A DNA stretch of 22,856 nt from RGIG2206 sp045579085 (GCA_045579085.1 JAZNLO010000008.1:1-22856), one strand, 5' to 3'; positions 7,113 to 15,937 are shown, counted from the first letter of the stretch. The notes: generated by a model from the letters alone, not told the origin. Numbers and translations: made by a program.

Positions 7113-8444
7113 TTAATCAACCTGTGCTCCGAGCAGGTCGTACTCAATCGTATCAGTGATTTCAACCTCAACTATATCGCCGCATTTCGCCCTGTTTGCT
7201 GTGGGGGTGAAGAACACCTTTGCGTCTATCTCTGGCGCATCGCCTTTTGTGCGGCCGTACAGGCATTTTATATAATCATCATAACCCTCGACAATAACGC
7301 TCAACACCTCGCCAAGCTTCTGAGAGTTCTTTTCGTCTACGATTCTTAACTGAGCATCCATTATAATCTCGGCTCTGCGTTGCTTGACCTCGTCATCTAT
7401 CTGACAGTCCATAGCGCCTGCCAACGTGCCCTCCTCAGCGGAATACGCAAAGCAGCCCACCCTGTCAAACTTTACCTCGTGCACAAAATCACAGAGCTCG
7501 TCAAACTGCTCCTCTGTTTCTCCGGGGAAGCCTGTTATGAACGTAGTTCTAAGCGTTACGTCAGGCAGCTTCTGCCTTATTCTGTTAATAAGCTTTACAA
7601 GGCTCTCCTTGTCACCGCTGCGATTCATTCTTCTGAGGATTTCTGAGTTGCAATGCTGAAGCGGTATATCAAGATAGTTAAGCACCTTGTCCTGACGTGC
7701 CATTGTGTCAAGCAGTTTATCGGTAATCAAATCGGGATAAGTGTATAAAAGACGTATCCACTCTATGCCCTCCACCTTGCAAAGCTCGTCTAACAGCTCT
7801 GCAAGTCTTGGCTCACCGAAAATGTCGGTGCCGTAATTGGTTGTATCCTGTGCAACAACCACCAGCTCCTTGACGCCTCGCTTTGCAAGACGTTTTGCCT
7901 CGTCAACGATTTGCTCAGGCTTGCGTGAGCGAAAACGACCTCTTATTTTTGGAATTGTGCAATAAGTGCAGCAGTTGTCGCACCCGTCGGATATCCTGAG
8001 ATATGCAGTGTATGACGGGGTGGTGAGCACACGCTCGCCCTCCATATCAAGCAGCATTTTGTCGCAAAAATCGGTGTGTTGCTCGCCATTAAACGCTTTC
8101 TCAACAGCCTCAACTATCTTATTGTTGCTGCCCAGACCTAAAACAACGTCAACCTCAGGCAGTTCCTTTTTAATTTCCTCTTTAAAACGCTCAGCAAGGC
8201 AGCCTGTTACAACTATACCCTTTATTGTGCCCTCGTTTTTAAGTGCCGCCATTTCGAGTATGTTTTCAATGGCTTCCTTTTTTGCATCGTCGATAAATCC
8301 GCAGGTGTTGATTACAACAACGTCTGCCGACGACTCCTCGTTTGTGAGCGTATATCCGCTATCGTGGAGTCTGTTCAACATTAGCTCGGCATCAACTTGA
8401 TTTTTTGGGCAACCAAGCGATATCATTCCTACCTTGCAGGGCAT
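7113..8444 (-). CDS. rimO: Ribosomal protein S12 methylthiotransferase RimO
   Basis: RimO adds a methylthio group to a conserved aspartate of ribosomal protein S12, using S-adenosylmethionine and two [4Fe-4S] clusters. The 443-residue protein has the N-terminal UPF0004 domain with cluster cysteines Cys12, Cys48 and Cys82. The radical SAM motif C-x3-C-x2-C is at Cys155, Cys159 and Cys162, followed by TIPKIRGR. A C-terminal TRAM domain occupies roughly the last 65 residues. The opening VGMISLGCPKNQVDAE is typical of RimO and separates it from the tRNA-modifying paralogue MiaB. GAGAGGAAG precedes the ATG. It lies 13 bases after recX and ten before pgsA. Confidence 0.95.
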   Translation of the reverse strand: MPCKVGMISLGCPKNQVDAELMLNRLHDSGYTLTNEESSADVVVINTCGFIDDAKKEAIENILEMAALKNEGTIKGIVVTGCLAERFKEEIKKELPEVDVVLGLGSNNKIVEAVEKAFNGEQHTDFCDKMLLDMEGERVLTTPSYTAYLRISDGCDNCCTYCTIPKIRGRFRSRKPEQIVDEAKRLAKRGVKELVVVAQDTTNYGTDIFGEPRLAELLDELCKVEGIEWIRLLYTYPDLITDKLLDTMARQDKVLNYLDIPLQHCNSEILRRMNRSGDKESLVKLINRIRQKLPDVTLRTTFITGFPGETEEQFDELCDFVHEVKFDRVGCFAYSAEEGTLAGAMDCQIDDEVKQRRAEIIMDAQLRIVDEKNSQKLGEVLSVIVEGYDDYIKCLYGRTKGDAPEIDAKVFFTPTANRAKCGDIVEVEITDTIEYDLLGAQVD

Positions 8445-8457
8445 TTCGGTCTTCCTC

Positions 8458-9114
8458 TCAATCGTACATTTCTTGATTACAGCTTCGTTTTATCGCCGCT
8501 TTTATATCTGAATAGGCAAAGCCCTTTCGTAAAAGGGCGTTTACCACTTTTCTAACTGTGTCTTCGTCGGCATTTTCAAGCTTGTACGCATAACGCTTTC
8601 TTATAACGTCATCAAGCTGGTCTGCGCTTGAAAACTCCACGCGCTCAACCGCCAAGTCAATCAGCTCTCTGGGAACGCCTTTTTGATAAAGCTTGCTCTT
8701 TGTTTCCCTGAGTGAAACATTTTGCACCGTTAAAAGCTGTTCGGCATAACGTTCTGCAAACCTCTCATCGTCTATGAAGTTGAGCTGCTGCATCTTGTCG
8801 GCGGCTGCCTGAGCCGCCTCCTCGCCAAACTTGAGCTTGAGCTTATCAACTAAGCCTTTTCGAGTGTAGTCACGTGCATTAAGCAGCCATAACGCTCTTG
8901 AACACGCACGCTTATATGCTGATGCTTTAACAAGCTGTTCCACGTCATCATAGCTTACCTCGTCATTCTCCGAGAAACCCCACTCATCAAACGCATCGCA
9001 GTTTACAAGCAAGCCGCCGTCTTTTGAAAACTCTGCGTTTTCCATCTCAAACGGCTCACTGAAAAACAGCGCATTAAGCCGTTTGCGCCTTACGCTTACT
9101 CTCTTAAGAAGCAT
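8458..9114 (-). CDS. recX: RecX, regulator of RecA
   Basis: RecX binds RecA filaments and adjusts their activity. The protein has 218 residues. An N-terminal stretch of about 70 residues is poorly conserved in the family (the segment with DEWGFSENDEVSYDDVEQL). It is followed by the helical RecX repeats from about residue 72, with ALWLLNARDYTRKGLVDKL, the hallmark LNFIDDERFAERYAE, and two further three-helix repeats to the end. The ATG overlaps the recA stop codon as TAATG, so translation is likely coupled to recA; no strong separate ribosome binding site is seen. Confidence 0.93.
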   Translation of the reverse strand: MLLKRVSVRRKRLNALFFSEPFEMENAEFSKDGGLLVNCDAFDEWGFSENDEVSYDDVEQLVKASAYKRACSRALWLLNARDYTRKGLVDKLKLKFGEEAAQAAADKMQQLNFIDDERFAERYAEQLLTVQNVSLRETKSKLYQKGVPRELIDLAVERVEFSSADQLDDVIRKRYAYKLENADEDTVRKVVNALLRKGFAYSDIKAAIKRSCNQEMYD

Positions 9115-10265
9115 TAGTCGTCTACATCAACATCGAGGTTGACACGGCTTTTTACCTTCGGTGCGGGCACAATCGGAGCGTCCATCGCAACTGATGCGGC
9201 AGACTCGCTTGCAGCTGATGCTGTATCATCCTTGCCGCTCTTCTTCTGAAGCTCGGCGATAACCTTTGCCTCTATCTCCTCGCGAAGCTCGTTCTCGCTC
9301 TCAAGCAGAGCTTTTACGTTGTCACGTCCCTGTGCCAGACGACGCTCGCCGTAAGAGAACCACGAGCCGCCCTTTTTGATTATATCAAGTTCAACCGCCA
9401 AATCGACAATCTCGCCCATCTTTGAGATGCCCTTACCGTACATAATATCAAATTCCGCAGTCTTAAACGGGGGAGCAACCTTGTTTTTAACAACCTTAGC
9501 TCTTGTATGCGCGCCAACCATTTCGGTGCCAACCTTTATCGTTTCGCCACGTCTTATCTCAATTCTTACTGAGGAATAGAACTTGAGTGCACGGCCGCCC
9601 GGTGTAACCTCAGGGTTGCCGTATACTACACCAACCTTCTCACGAAGCTGATTTATAAAGATAACCACGCAGTTTGACTTTGAAATTGCAGAAGTGAGCT
9701 TTCTGAGCGCCTGTGACATAAGTCTTGCCTGAACGCCAACGTGTGAATCGCCCATATCTCCCTCTATTTCAGCACGGGTAACAAGCGCTGCAACAGAGTC
9801 CACAACCACAACATCAAGCGCGCCTGAGCGTACAAGTGCCTCTGCTATTTCGAGCGCCTGTTCACCTGTATCGGGCTGTGAAACAAGCAGTGAATCAATG
9901 TCAACGCCGAGATTGTGTGCATAAGTCGGGTCAAGCGCGTGTTCAACATCTATGTAAGCCGCCTCGCCGCCTTTTTTCTGCGCCTCCGCTACAACGTGCA
10001 GCGCAATCGTTGTTTTACCTGATGACTCAGGTCCGTAAATCTCGATGATTCTGCCCTTAGGCACGCCGCCGATTCCAAGAGCAATGTCAAGGCTCAGCGA
10101 GCCTGTGGAGATGCTCTCAACGTTCATTGCAACGTTTTCACCAAGCTTCATTATTGCGCCCTTACCATACTTCTTCTCAATCTGCGAAAGAGCTGTTGCC
10201 AACGCCTCATTTTTTGCCTTAGCCGCAGAATTTGCAGCCATTCCTATTGCCTTTTTTTCTGCCAT
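9114..10265 (-). CDS. recA: Recombinase RecA
   Basis: RecA forms filaments on single-stranded DNA for homologous recombination and, where LexA exists, SOS induction. The 383-residue protein has an N-terminal helix/strand region, Walker A GPESSGKT (78-85), Walker B VVVVDS (152-157), loop L1 MGDSHVGVQAR (171-181) and loop L2 from about 205 to 225 (INQLREKVGVVYG and so on). A variable tail from about 344 is rich in Ala/Ser and ends in acidic DVDVDD. GGAGG stands upstream of the ATG. It follows prmC by 31 bases and is not the first gene of its unit. I see no LexA-type GAAC-N4-GTTC box in the gap in front of it, so SOS control from an adjacent operator is not supported here. Confidence 0.99.
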   Translation of the reverse strand: MAEKKAIGMAANSAAKAKNEALATALSQIEKKYGKGAIMKLGENVAMNVESISTGSLSLDIALGIGGVPKGRIIEIYGPESSGKTTIALHVVAEAQKKGGEAAYIDVEHALDPTYAHNLGVDIDSLLVSQPDTGEQALEIAEALVRSGALDVVVVDSVAALVTRAEIEGDMGDSHVGVQARLMSQALRKLTSAISKSNCVVIFINQLREKVGVVYGNPEVTPGGRALKFYSSVRIEIRRGETIKVGTEMVGAHTRAKVVKNKVAPPFKTAEFDIMYGKGISKMGEIVDLAVELDIIKKGGSWFSYGERRLAQGRDNVKALLESENELREEIEAKVIAELQKKSGKDDTASAASESAASVAMDAPIVPAPKVKSRVNLDVDVDD

Positions 10266-10296
10266 AACTGTCCCTCCGTTTTATATAAACCAAATT

Positions 10297-11070
10297 TTAA
10301 ACTATTTTTACAACTCGGTCAAGACCTGCATAGTCCTTTAAAACCGAGCTTTGTCTGCCCTTGAAAATTTCCTTTACCGACGCCGCCTGAGTGTGCCCAA
10401 TTTCAAGCAACAAGGCTCCATCAGGGTTAAGCAGCGGCAGCCACAAATTATTTATTGCTCTATAAAACTCCAGCCCATCGTTGCCGCCAAACAGCGCCTC
10501 ATGCGGCTCTGCTAACACCTCCGCAGATAAAAGCTCATTCTCGCAGGGTGCGATATACGGCGGATTTGACACGATTATATCGTATTTCTCAAACCCTACA
10601 GGCTCTGTCAAAACATCGTATTTTACTGCCTTAACATCAACCTGATTTAGCTTAATATTTTCGGTTAAATACGAAAAAGCTGAGTCATACAGCTCAACCG
10701 CTGTTACCTGCGCATCAGCACGCTCGTGAGCTAAAGCTATTGCCACGCAACCGCTGCCCGAACATAAATCGAGCACTTTGGGGTTTGCCTTGCCTCTGAT
10801 TTGCTCAAGCGCACACTCCACCAGCCGCTCTGTGTCAGGCTGCGGAATCAAAACGCCCTTGCCAACCTTAAACGGCAAGCCCCAGAATTCCCACTCGCCT
10901 AAAATGTATTGCAACGGCTCGCCTGTCAAGCGTCTGTCAACTGCTGATAAAAGCTCTTCTGTGCTACCGACAAACTCTGAAAGCTGTCTTACCTCAAACT
11001 GCGCCGATTTCACGCCGTTATCCAACAGCATCTTGACTGCCTTGCAGAGCGTTTTGCTATCGTTTACCAC
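10297..11070 (-). CDS. prmC: Release factor glutamine methyltransferase PrmC (HemK)
   Basis: PrmC methylates the glutamine of the GGQ motif in peptide release factors, improving termination. The 257-residue protein has an N-terminal helical domain with the substrate-facing stretch GEPLQYILGEWEFWGL (50-65). The methyltransferase fold has motif I DLCSGSG (101-107) and the catalytic NPPY (169-172). PQPDTE (76-81) stands where most members have PRPETE. The start codon is GTG (11070), 7 bases inside the end of the DUF1385 gene, with GAGGA before it. No prfA lies next to it here, unlike in many genomes. Confidence 0.93.
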   Translation of the reverse strand: MVNDSKTLCKAVKMLLDNGVKSAQFEVRQLSEFVGSTEELLSAVDRRLTGEPLQYILGEWEFWGLPFKVGKGVLIPQPDTERLVECALEQIRGKANPKVLDLCSGSGCVAIALAHERADAQVTAVELYDSAFSYLTENIKLNQVDVKAVKYDVLTEPVGFEKYDIIVSNPPYIAPCENELLSAEVLAEPHEALFGGNDGLEFYRAINNLWLPLLNPDGALLLEIGHTQAASVKEIFKGRQSSVLKDYAGLDRVVKIV

Positions 11071-12308
11071 CTGTCGTCCTCTTCGTTTTCAGGAATAACC
11101 GCCTCAATCGAGGCAATAGCCACCTCAATCATAGCGTCATCAGGCTCTTTTGTGGATATGCGCTGAAGCCAAAGTCCCGGCGCAGATATTATCTTGGTGA
11201 TTATATTGTCGTGTCTGCCGCATATTTTTATAAGCTCATATCCCAGTCCACACACAACAGGCAAGGTGACTATTTTCAAAAACACCCATATAAGCTTGTT
11301 TACGAGCTCATCGCTTGTTGCAATCGTATTTATGCCCGGTATGAACAGCAAAAGCTGACACACAATAATGCTGACAATAATCATAAGTATCAAAAACGAG
11401 GTACCGCAACGTGGATGAAAACGTTTTTGCTTACGCACGTTCTCTACATTGAGCTCAAGACCGTTTTCGTAGCAGAAAATAGCCTTGTGCTCCGCGCCGT
11501 GATACATAAACACTCGTCTGATATCTTTCATATAAGAAACCGCAAGCATATACGCAAAGAAAATCACAAGCTTGATTGAGCCCTCAAACAAAGCCTGATA
11601 CGGCGTAAGGTTAACCCCCTCAAGCGCGTTCAGCTTGGTGAAAAGCACGTGCGGCAAATACATAAACAAAACGATTGCCAGTCCAACACCCAGTATAACC
11701 GAAATAACTGATACAATCGCCATCAGCACGCTGTTTTCGCCGCCCGTCTTTTCTTTTACAGGCTCTACATCAGCGGTTTCTTGCGCGGCTTCCTCGACAT
11801 TTTCTTCCATACTTTCTTCTGTGACTTCTTCGCCGCTTTCTTCAGCGGTATCCTCTGCCTCTTCTGCGACTTCTGCCTCAGTTTCCTCTATTTCCTCAGC
11901 TTCCGCCTCAGCCTTATCTGCATCAACAGGCTCATCATCTCCAGATTCATTGGGTTGCTCGTCAGTGGACTCGTCAGCAGCCTCTGTTGCCTCTTGCTCT
12001 GCAACCTCAGCCTCAACCTCAGGTTCTTGCTTTTTGTCGTCTAAATCGTCAAGCATACCTGAACGCTCTGCCGAGAGCATCATAGCCTTATAGCCGAATA
12101 TCATTGATTCAACCAAGTTGACCACGCCTCTGATTACAGGAAGTCCAAGCCACTTATACTTTTTTGTAATGCTGTTTGACTGATAGTCCTCAACAGACAC
12201 ACTGCCGTCAGGCAAGCGACAGGCAACAACCGTCTTGTGAGGGCCTTTCATCATAATTCCCTCTATCAGTGCCTGACCGCCTATTGACGTCTTTTTCTCG
12301 CAGCCCAT
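11064..12308 (-). CDS. DUF1385 (YqhQ-like) membrane protein with a long acidic insert
   Basis: The protein has 414 residues; family members are usually near 300. The N-terminal part (SIGGQALIEGIMMKGP, 8-23) and the C-terminal membrane part are typical of DUF1385, with the conserved YHGAEHKAI (269-277) and HPRCGTSF (298-305). Four or so hydrophobic segments are visible (about 194-218, 243-260, 303-325 and 338-358). Between them, residues about 94-188 are a low-complexity stretch made mostly of Glu, Ala and Asp, which accounts for the extra length. The function of the family is not known; its neighbour prmC is a frequent partner in Clostridia, by my recollection. The ATG has AAAAGGTGA before it, 15 bases after the kinase gene, and its end overlaps prmC. 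Confidence 0.88.
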   Translation of the reverse strand: MGCEKKTSIGGQALIEGIMMKGPHKTVVACRLPDGSVSVEDYQSNSITKKYKWLGLPVIRGVVNLVESMIFGYKAMMLSAERSGMLDDLDDKKQEPEVEAEVAEQEATEAADESTDEQPNESGDDEPVDADKAEAEAEEIEETEAEVAEEAEDTAEESGEEVTEESMEENVEEAAQETADVEPVKEKTGGENSVLMAIVSVISVILGVGLAIVLFMYLPHVLFTKLNALEGVNLTPYQALFEGSIKLVIFFAYMLAVSYMKDIRRVFMYHGAEHKAIFCYENGLELNVENVRKQKRFHPRCGTSFLILMIIVSIIVCQLLLFIPGINTIATSDELVNKLIWVFLKIVTLPVVCGLGYELIKICGRHDNIITKIISAPGLWLQRISTKEPDDAMIEVAIASIEAVIPENEEDDRW

Positions 12309-12323
12309 TTACATCACCTTTTC

Positions 12324-13784
12324 TTATTCATTAGTTTCGTCTGAAGTTTCAGTATCAATGTGGGCATCAGCCTCTACGCTTTCGTCTGCCGCCAACGGCA
12401 GAACAACCGTTACCGATGTGCCAATACCCTCTGTGCTTTCAACCAACAGCAAGCCGTTGTGATAGCGCACAATTTCGTCTGCGACCGCAAGACCGATTCC
12501 TGAGCCGCCAACGGTTTGATTTGCTTTATAAAACTTCTCTTTAACTCTGCTCAAATCCGCCGACGGTATACCTACGCCGGTATCAGAAACGGTTATATTA
12601 ACGCAATTATTATCAAGCGCAACATTGACCTGCACAACGCCGCCCTCGTGGTTATACTTTATGGCATTGTCTATTACGTTTACGAACACCTGTGTCAAGC
12701 GGTTTGAATCGCCTATAACACAAGCCGCCTGCTCAGGCTCGTGATAAGCGAGCATAACGCCCGCTTTCTTTGCTGCTTCCTCATACATGCAAACAGCTTC
12801 GCTCAGCTCTGCAATTACGTCGATTCTTTCGGTTTTATACACCATTCTGCCCGACTGCATTCTTGAGAAGTCAAGCAGCTCCTCAACCAAGCCCGAAAGC
12901 CTTTCCGATTCACGTAGAATAACGTCTATACCCTTTGTTACAAGCGCGTGGTCTGTGTAAACCGAGCCTCGCACTGTTTCACCCCAGCCCTTTATGGCTG
13001 TAAGCGGCGTTCTCAGCTCGTGCGAGACAGAGGATATAAACTCATTCTTCAATCGCTCGGTTGATTCAAGCTCACCCGCCATATAATTTATAGAGTCGCA
13101 CAGCTCTCCTATTTCGTTGAGCTCACGCACTTCTATTCTGGATTTAAAGTCGCCCGACGCCATCTTTCTTGCAACGTTTATAACGTCCTTAAGTGGCTTA
13201 ACAATTGATTGAACAAAGTATTTACCTATCAAAGAGGCGATTACCATTATTGCTGCACTGATGGTTATAAATAATATATCTATGTATATTAACTGCCTGT
13301 CAACACGGCTGAGCGAAGTGATACAGCGCACCGCTCCGTTTGAGCCTCTGCCGTAGTCTGTCAGCACTGAGCAATACGACATAACTCGCTCTCCCGTTGA
13401 CAGAGCCCCAACCCACGAGCTGAGTCCGTTTTCCACAGCCGACTCATAATCGCCGTATTTCTCAGGCTCCTCAGGTAAGAAGCCGTTTGACGATACAATA
13501 ACGTTTCCGCTTTTGTCCAAAAACTGTAACTCTATGTTCGCCTTCATCGGAAAATCCTCCGCTAATATACGGGCTTGCGAGAGATATTCCGAACTTTCAA
13601 CAACTGACAGGCGGTCAAACGACTGCGCATAATTGCTCATTTCGTCGCCCACCTGAGTATAGTAATAATCTTTAACAGAGAGCATCAAAGTAAGGTTGAG
13701 CACCAGAAGTATTGAGCCGATAAAAACAAGCATATTCATCGTTAAGCGTTTGCCAATATTAGTATATCTTTTGATGCTGTCCAC
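12324..13784 (-). CDS. Membrane sensor histidine kinase
   Basis: The 486-residue protein has a first membrane helix (about 15-37) and an extracytoplasmic sensing domain of about 125 residues with no recognisable ligand motif. A second helix (about 167-190) is followed by a HAMP linker (to about 245). HisKA carries the phosphorylated His255 in SSVSHELRTPLTAIKGWGE. The ATPase domain has the N box NVIDNAIKY (369-377), DTGVGIP (401-407) and GGSGIGL (426-432). It ends in an acidic tail. The start is GTG with GGAGG ahead of it at good spacing. The response regulator gene lies 37 bases upstream and a lipoprotein gene precedes that, so the three are probably one signalling module. The signal is unknown; the layout resembles ResE/PhoR/YclK-type kinases. 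Confidence 0.92.
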   Translation of the reverse strand: MDSIKRYTNIGKRLTMNMLVFIGSILLVLNLTLMLSVKDYYYTQVGDEMSNYAQSFDRLSVVESSEYLSQARILAEDFPMKANIELQFLDKSGNVIVSSNGFLPEEPEKYGDYESAVENGLSSWVGALSTGERVMSYCSVLTDYGRGSNGAVRCITSLSRVDRQLIYIDILFITISAAIMVIASLIGKYFVQSIVKPLKDVINVARKMASGDFKSRIEVRELNEIGELCDSINYMAGELESTERLKNEFISSVSHELRTPLTAIKGWGETVRGSVYTDHALVTKGIDVILRESERLSGLVEELLDFSRMQSGRMVYKTERIDVIAELSEAVCMYEEAAKKAGVMLAYHEPEQAACVIGDSNRLTQVFVNVIDNAIKYNHEGGVVQVNVALDNNCVNITVSDTGVGIPSADLSRVKEKFYKANQTVGGSGIGLAVADEIVRYHNGLLLVESTEGIGTSVTVVLPLAADESVEADAHIDTETSDETNE

Positions 13785-13821
13785 TTTTGTCCCTCCGTTT
13801 CAAATTTAGTTTAACTGATTG

Positions 13822-14529
13822 TTAATTCTCCGTTGACCACTTATATCCAAGTCCCCACACAGTAACTATTCGTTTAGGCTCGCTTGGGTCGTCCTCAATC
13901 TTCATTCTGAGACGTCTGATGTTTACGTCTACTATCTTTTCTTCACCGAAATACGAATCGCCCCATGCTCTGTTTAGTATGTCTGTACGGTCGAGCACTG
14001 CATCAGGATGTGTGAAGAAGTATTCTATAATCTTAAACTCAACCTGTGTAAGTTCGATGTTTTTGCCGTTTTTCATCAGCGAATGACGGCGCAGATTAAG
14101 CGTAAACTCACCTAAGGTTATCTCCTCGCCAGGTGTTTTGACTGTGCTCTTTGAAATCATCTCAACACGGCGATACAGCGAATCCACTCTGGCAACAAGC
14201 TCGCTCGGACTAAACGGCTTTGTAACATAGTCGTCGGCTCCAAGCATCAAGCCCGACACCTTATCCATCTCCTGAGTGCGTGCAGTGAGCATTATTATGC
14301 CGAGCGTTGAGCTGAGCTTTCTGAGCTCCTTGCACACCGTAAGCCCGTCTATACCGGGCAGTGCTATATCAAGCAAAGCAATATGAAAATCTCCGCCGCT
14401 CTCTTTGAAAACACGCAAAGCGTCCTCGCCTGAACCCACCTCAACCGTATCATAGCCGGCTCGGTTTAGGTTTATAACAACAAATTCTCGAATGTTGGCT
14501 TCATCTTCAACAACAAGTATACGTTTCAT
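13822..14529 (-). CDS. OmpR/PhoB-type response regulator
   Basis: The 235-residue protein is a two-domain transcription factor. The receiver domain (1-120) has the acidic pair Glu8-Asp9, the phosphorylation site Asp54 in LLDIALPG, Thr82 in LTAR and Lys104 in TKPFSP. The winged helix DNA-binding domain (about 135-235) shows ELTQVEFKIIEYF and VDVNIRRLRMKI and ends with VWGLGYKW, all typical of the OmpR/PhoB class. AGGAGG, partly overlapping the stop codon of the lipoprotein gene, serves as its ribosome binding site. Its kinase partner is the next gene. Target promoters cannot be told from the sequence; direct repeats were not evident in the upstream promoter region. Confidence 0.95.
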   Translation of the reverse strand: MKRILVVEDEANIREFVVINLNRAGYDTVEVGSGEDALRVFKESGGDFHIALLDIALPGIDGLTVCKELRKLSSTLGIIMLTARTQEMDKVSGLMLGADDYVTKPFSPSELVARVDSLYRRVEMISKSTVKTPGEEITLGEFTLNLRRHSLMKNGKNIELTQVEFKIIEYFFTHPDAVLDRTDILNRAWGDSYFGEEKIVDVNIRRLRMKIEDDPSEPKRIVTVWGLGYKWSTEN

Positions 14530-14541
14530 TTCGACGGCCTC

Positions 14542-15855
14542 CTAAATCAATTCAAACAATTCTGTGAGCGTTTTTTCATCAATCGCATATTCGCCCTCAC
14601 TCATAACAATACGGGCTGCCCACACTGTTGTTTCGGAGCGGGCAAGTTCAATCATATCGCCGGTATTCAGCTTTGAAAAAGCATCTGTATCGTAAACCCT
14701 TATCCTGAGTATCTCATCAGCCGAAGATTCAGTATCAGGGTCCCACACTCTGTAACTGCGCATCTTGCTTGTACTGTCTGTCACCAGCGTTACGTTGTTT
14801 ACCCAGTTTTCAGGGAATTTCAGTCTATATCCTCCGTCATAGAAGAAATCGCCCTTTATAATATCTGTAAACTTTGCGCCGTCAAAGGTTTTCCACGTGA
14901 TAAGATACTGCCTGTCTGAGTCTGTTCTGTTAGCATAGCCAGGAAAGATATCCGTAAAGGGTATGTCAAGCACGCCGTCTTCGTTTATATCGGTTGACAG
15001 CTTTGTTGAGTTTCTTAACGTAAGCTGTGTTTCTGAAATAGTAGTGTCAAAAAATGGATTTGTCAGCCCGCCGTTTGAATAATAAACAACATCTGTTACC
15101 ATTGACACGGCACTCTTGTAGGAGTCTATGTACAAAGCAGGGGTGCCGTCTGACAGCTTACCGCTGACTATCTGCGCATAACCGCTGATGTTGCCGTCGG
15201 TCACAGCAGAGCCGCGTTGCTCAACCACTTCGCCGTTGAACGTGAGCATTTTCACAACAGACGTTCTATCTGTCAAGTCGAGCGAGAAAATCATAAGTTG
15301 GTCGTTGCCTGTTCCCATCAAGTCATACACGCAAAAATCGGTATAGGTTTCCTGAACGTGCTGCGTCATCGTTTTTCCGTCATAGGTAAACAGGTTAAGC
15401 TGTTTGGCGGTTGCACTGAACGCCTCAACACCGACAAGCAGAGATATCGTTCCCGTACTTGAGATATCTGCAACCTCAACCTTGTCAATAGCGCTGCCTA
15501 CAGTTTCAACGTCATACACGCTTTTCCAACCGTCTTCAGTCTTAGAAATAAGGTTTACGTGGATAGTGTCCACACCCTCTGCGTTAGTGGCAGAGTAAAA
15601 CGCAACCGCTTCCTTTTGCTTATCACCGTTTAAATCAGCAAGCAGAAACGCCGAGCGGTTTGTTCCGTTTACAGGGTGCTTTATCGAAACAGAATTGCCT
15701 GCATAACTGTAAAGCGCACGCTGAATTTCACCCATATCACCCGTTGCTTTAGGCGCACGCATAAGCTCACGGGCACTGCCACCGATTGTTTCACAAGACG
15801 TAAAGCACGTCATTATCAGCATAACAGTTAAAACTGCGCAAACAAGTCTTTTCAT
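14542..15855 (-). CDS. Predicted lipoprotein with VCBS/FG-GAP-like segments
   Basis: The 437-residue protein starts with MKRLVCAVLTVMLIMTCFTSC: a charged N terminus, a hydrophobic stretch and a lipobox-like FTSC with Cys21 as the expected lipidated residue, so it should be anchored outside the cytoplasmic membrane. The body is beta-rich and contains Asp-rich turns of the FG-GAP/VCBS type, LLADLNGDKQKEAV (71-84), VYDLMGTGNDQLMIF (176-190) and STDINEDGVLDIPF (287-300), suggesting a beta-propeller-like fold with possible Ca2+ sites; this is inference. I do not recognise a specific family. It is the first gene of the unit, 12 bases before the response regulator, so it may sense or modulate the signal for the kinase. 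Its ATG has a very strong AAAAAAGGAGGTG ribosome binding site. Confidence 0.85.
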   Translation of the reverse strand: MKRLVCAVLTVMLIMTCFTSCETIGGSARELMRAPKATGDMGEIQRALYSYAGNSVSIKHPVNGTNRSAFLLADLNGDKQKEAVAFYSATNAEGVDTIHVNLISKTEDGWKSVYDVETVGSAIDKVEVADISSTGTISLLVGVEAFSATAKQLNLFTYDGKTMTQHVQETYTDFCVYDLMGTGNDQLMIFSLDLTDRTSVVKMLTFNGEVVEQRGSAVTDGNISGYAQIVSGKLSDGTPALYIDSYKSAVSMVTDVVYYSNGGLTNPFFDTTISETQLTLRNSTKLSTDINEDGVLDIPFTDIFPGYANRTDSDRQYLITWKTFDGAKFTDIIKGDFFYDGGYRLKFPENWVNNVTLVTDSTSKMRSYRVWDPDTESSADEILRIRVYDTDAFSKLNTGDMIELARSETTVWAARIVMSEGEYAIDEKTLTELFELI

Positions 15856-15883
15856 CGTTATAAAGCACCTCCTTTTTTAATAG

Positions 15884-15937
15884 AAAAATGTGGCATCAAA
15901 GCCGTGTAACACATACACAACTAAGTATACCACATTT
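15884..15937 (-). terminator. Long-loop inverted repeat after rsmI, likely terminator
   Basis: On the minus strand AAATGTGGTAT (15927-15937) pairs with ATGCCACATTT (15886-15896), ten Watson-Crick pairs and one G-U, around a 30-base loop that itself holds the hairpin GTGTA/TACAC (15914-15918 with 15904-15908). A T-run, TTTTTC, follows. It lies directly after the rsmI stop codon. The left arm also contains most of the -10 element of the next promoter. Confidence 0.6.

Noticed and set aside
7103..7171. Upstream start for pgsA at 7171 overlapping rimO
   Set aside because: AAGGAG and the family N terminus both fit ATG 7102.
11635..12093. Ser/Ala-rich 152-codon frame on the plus strand
   Set aside because: It is the antisense reading of the Glu/Ala-rich insert in the DUF1385 protein; its odd composition follows from that repeatlike DNA.
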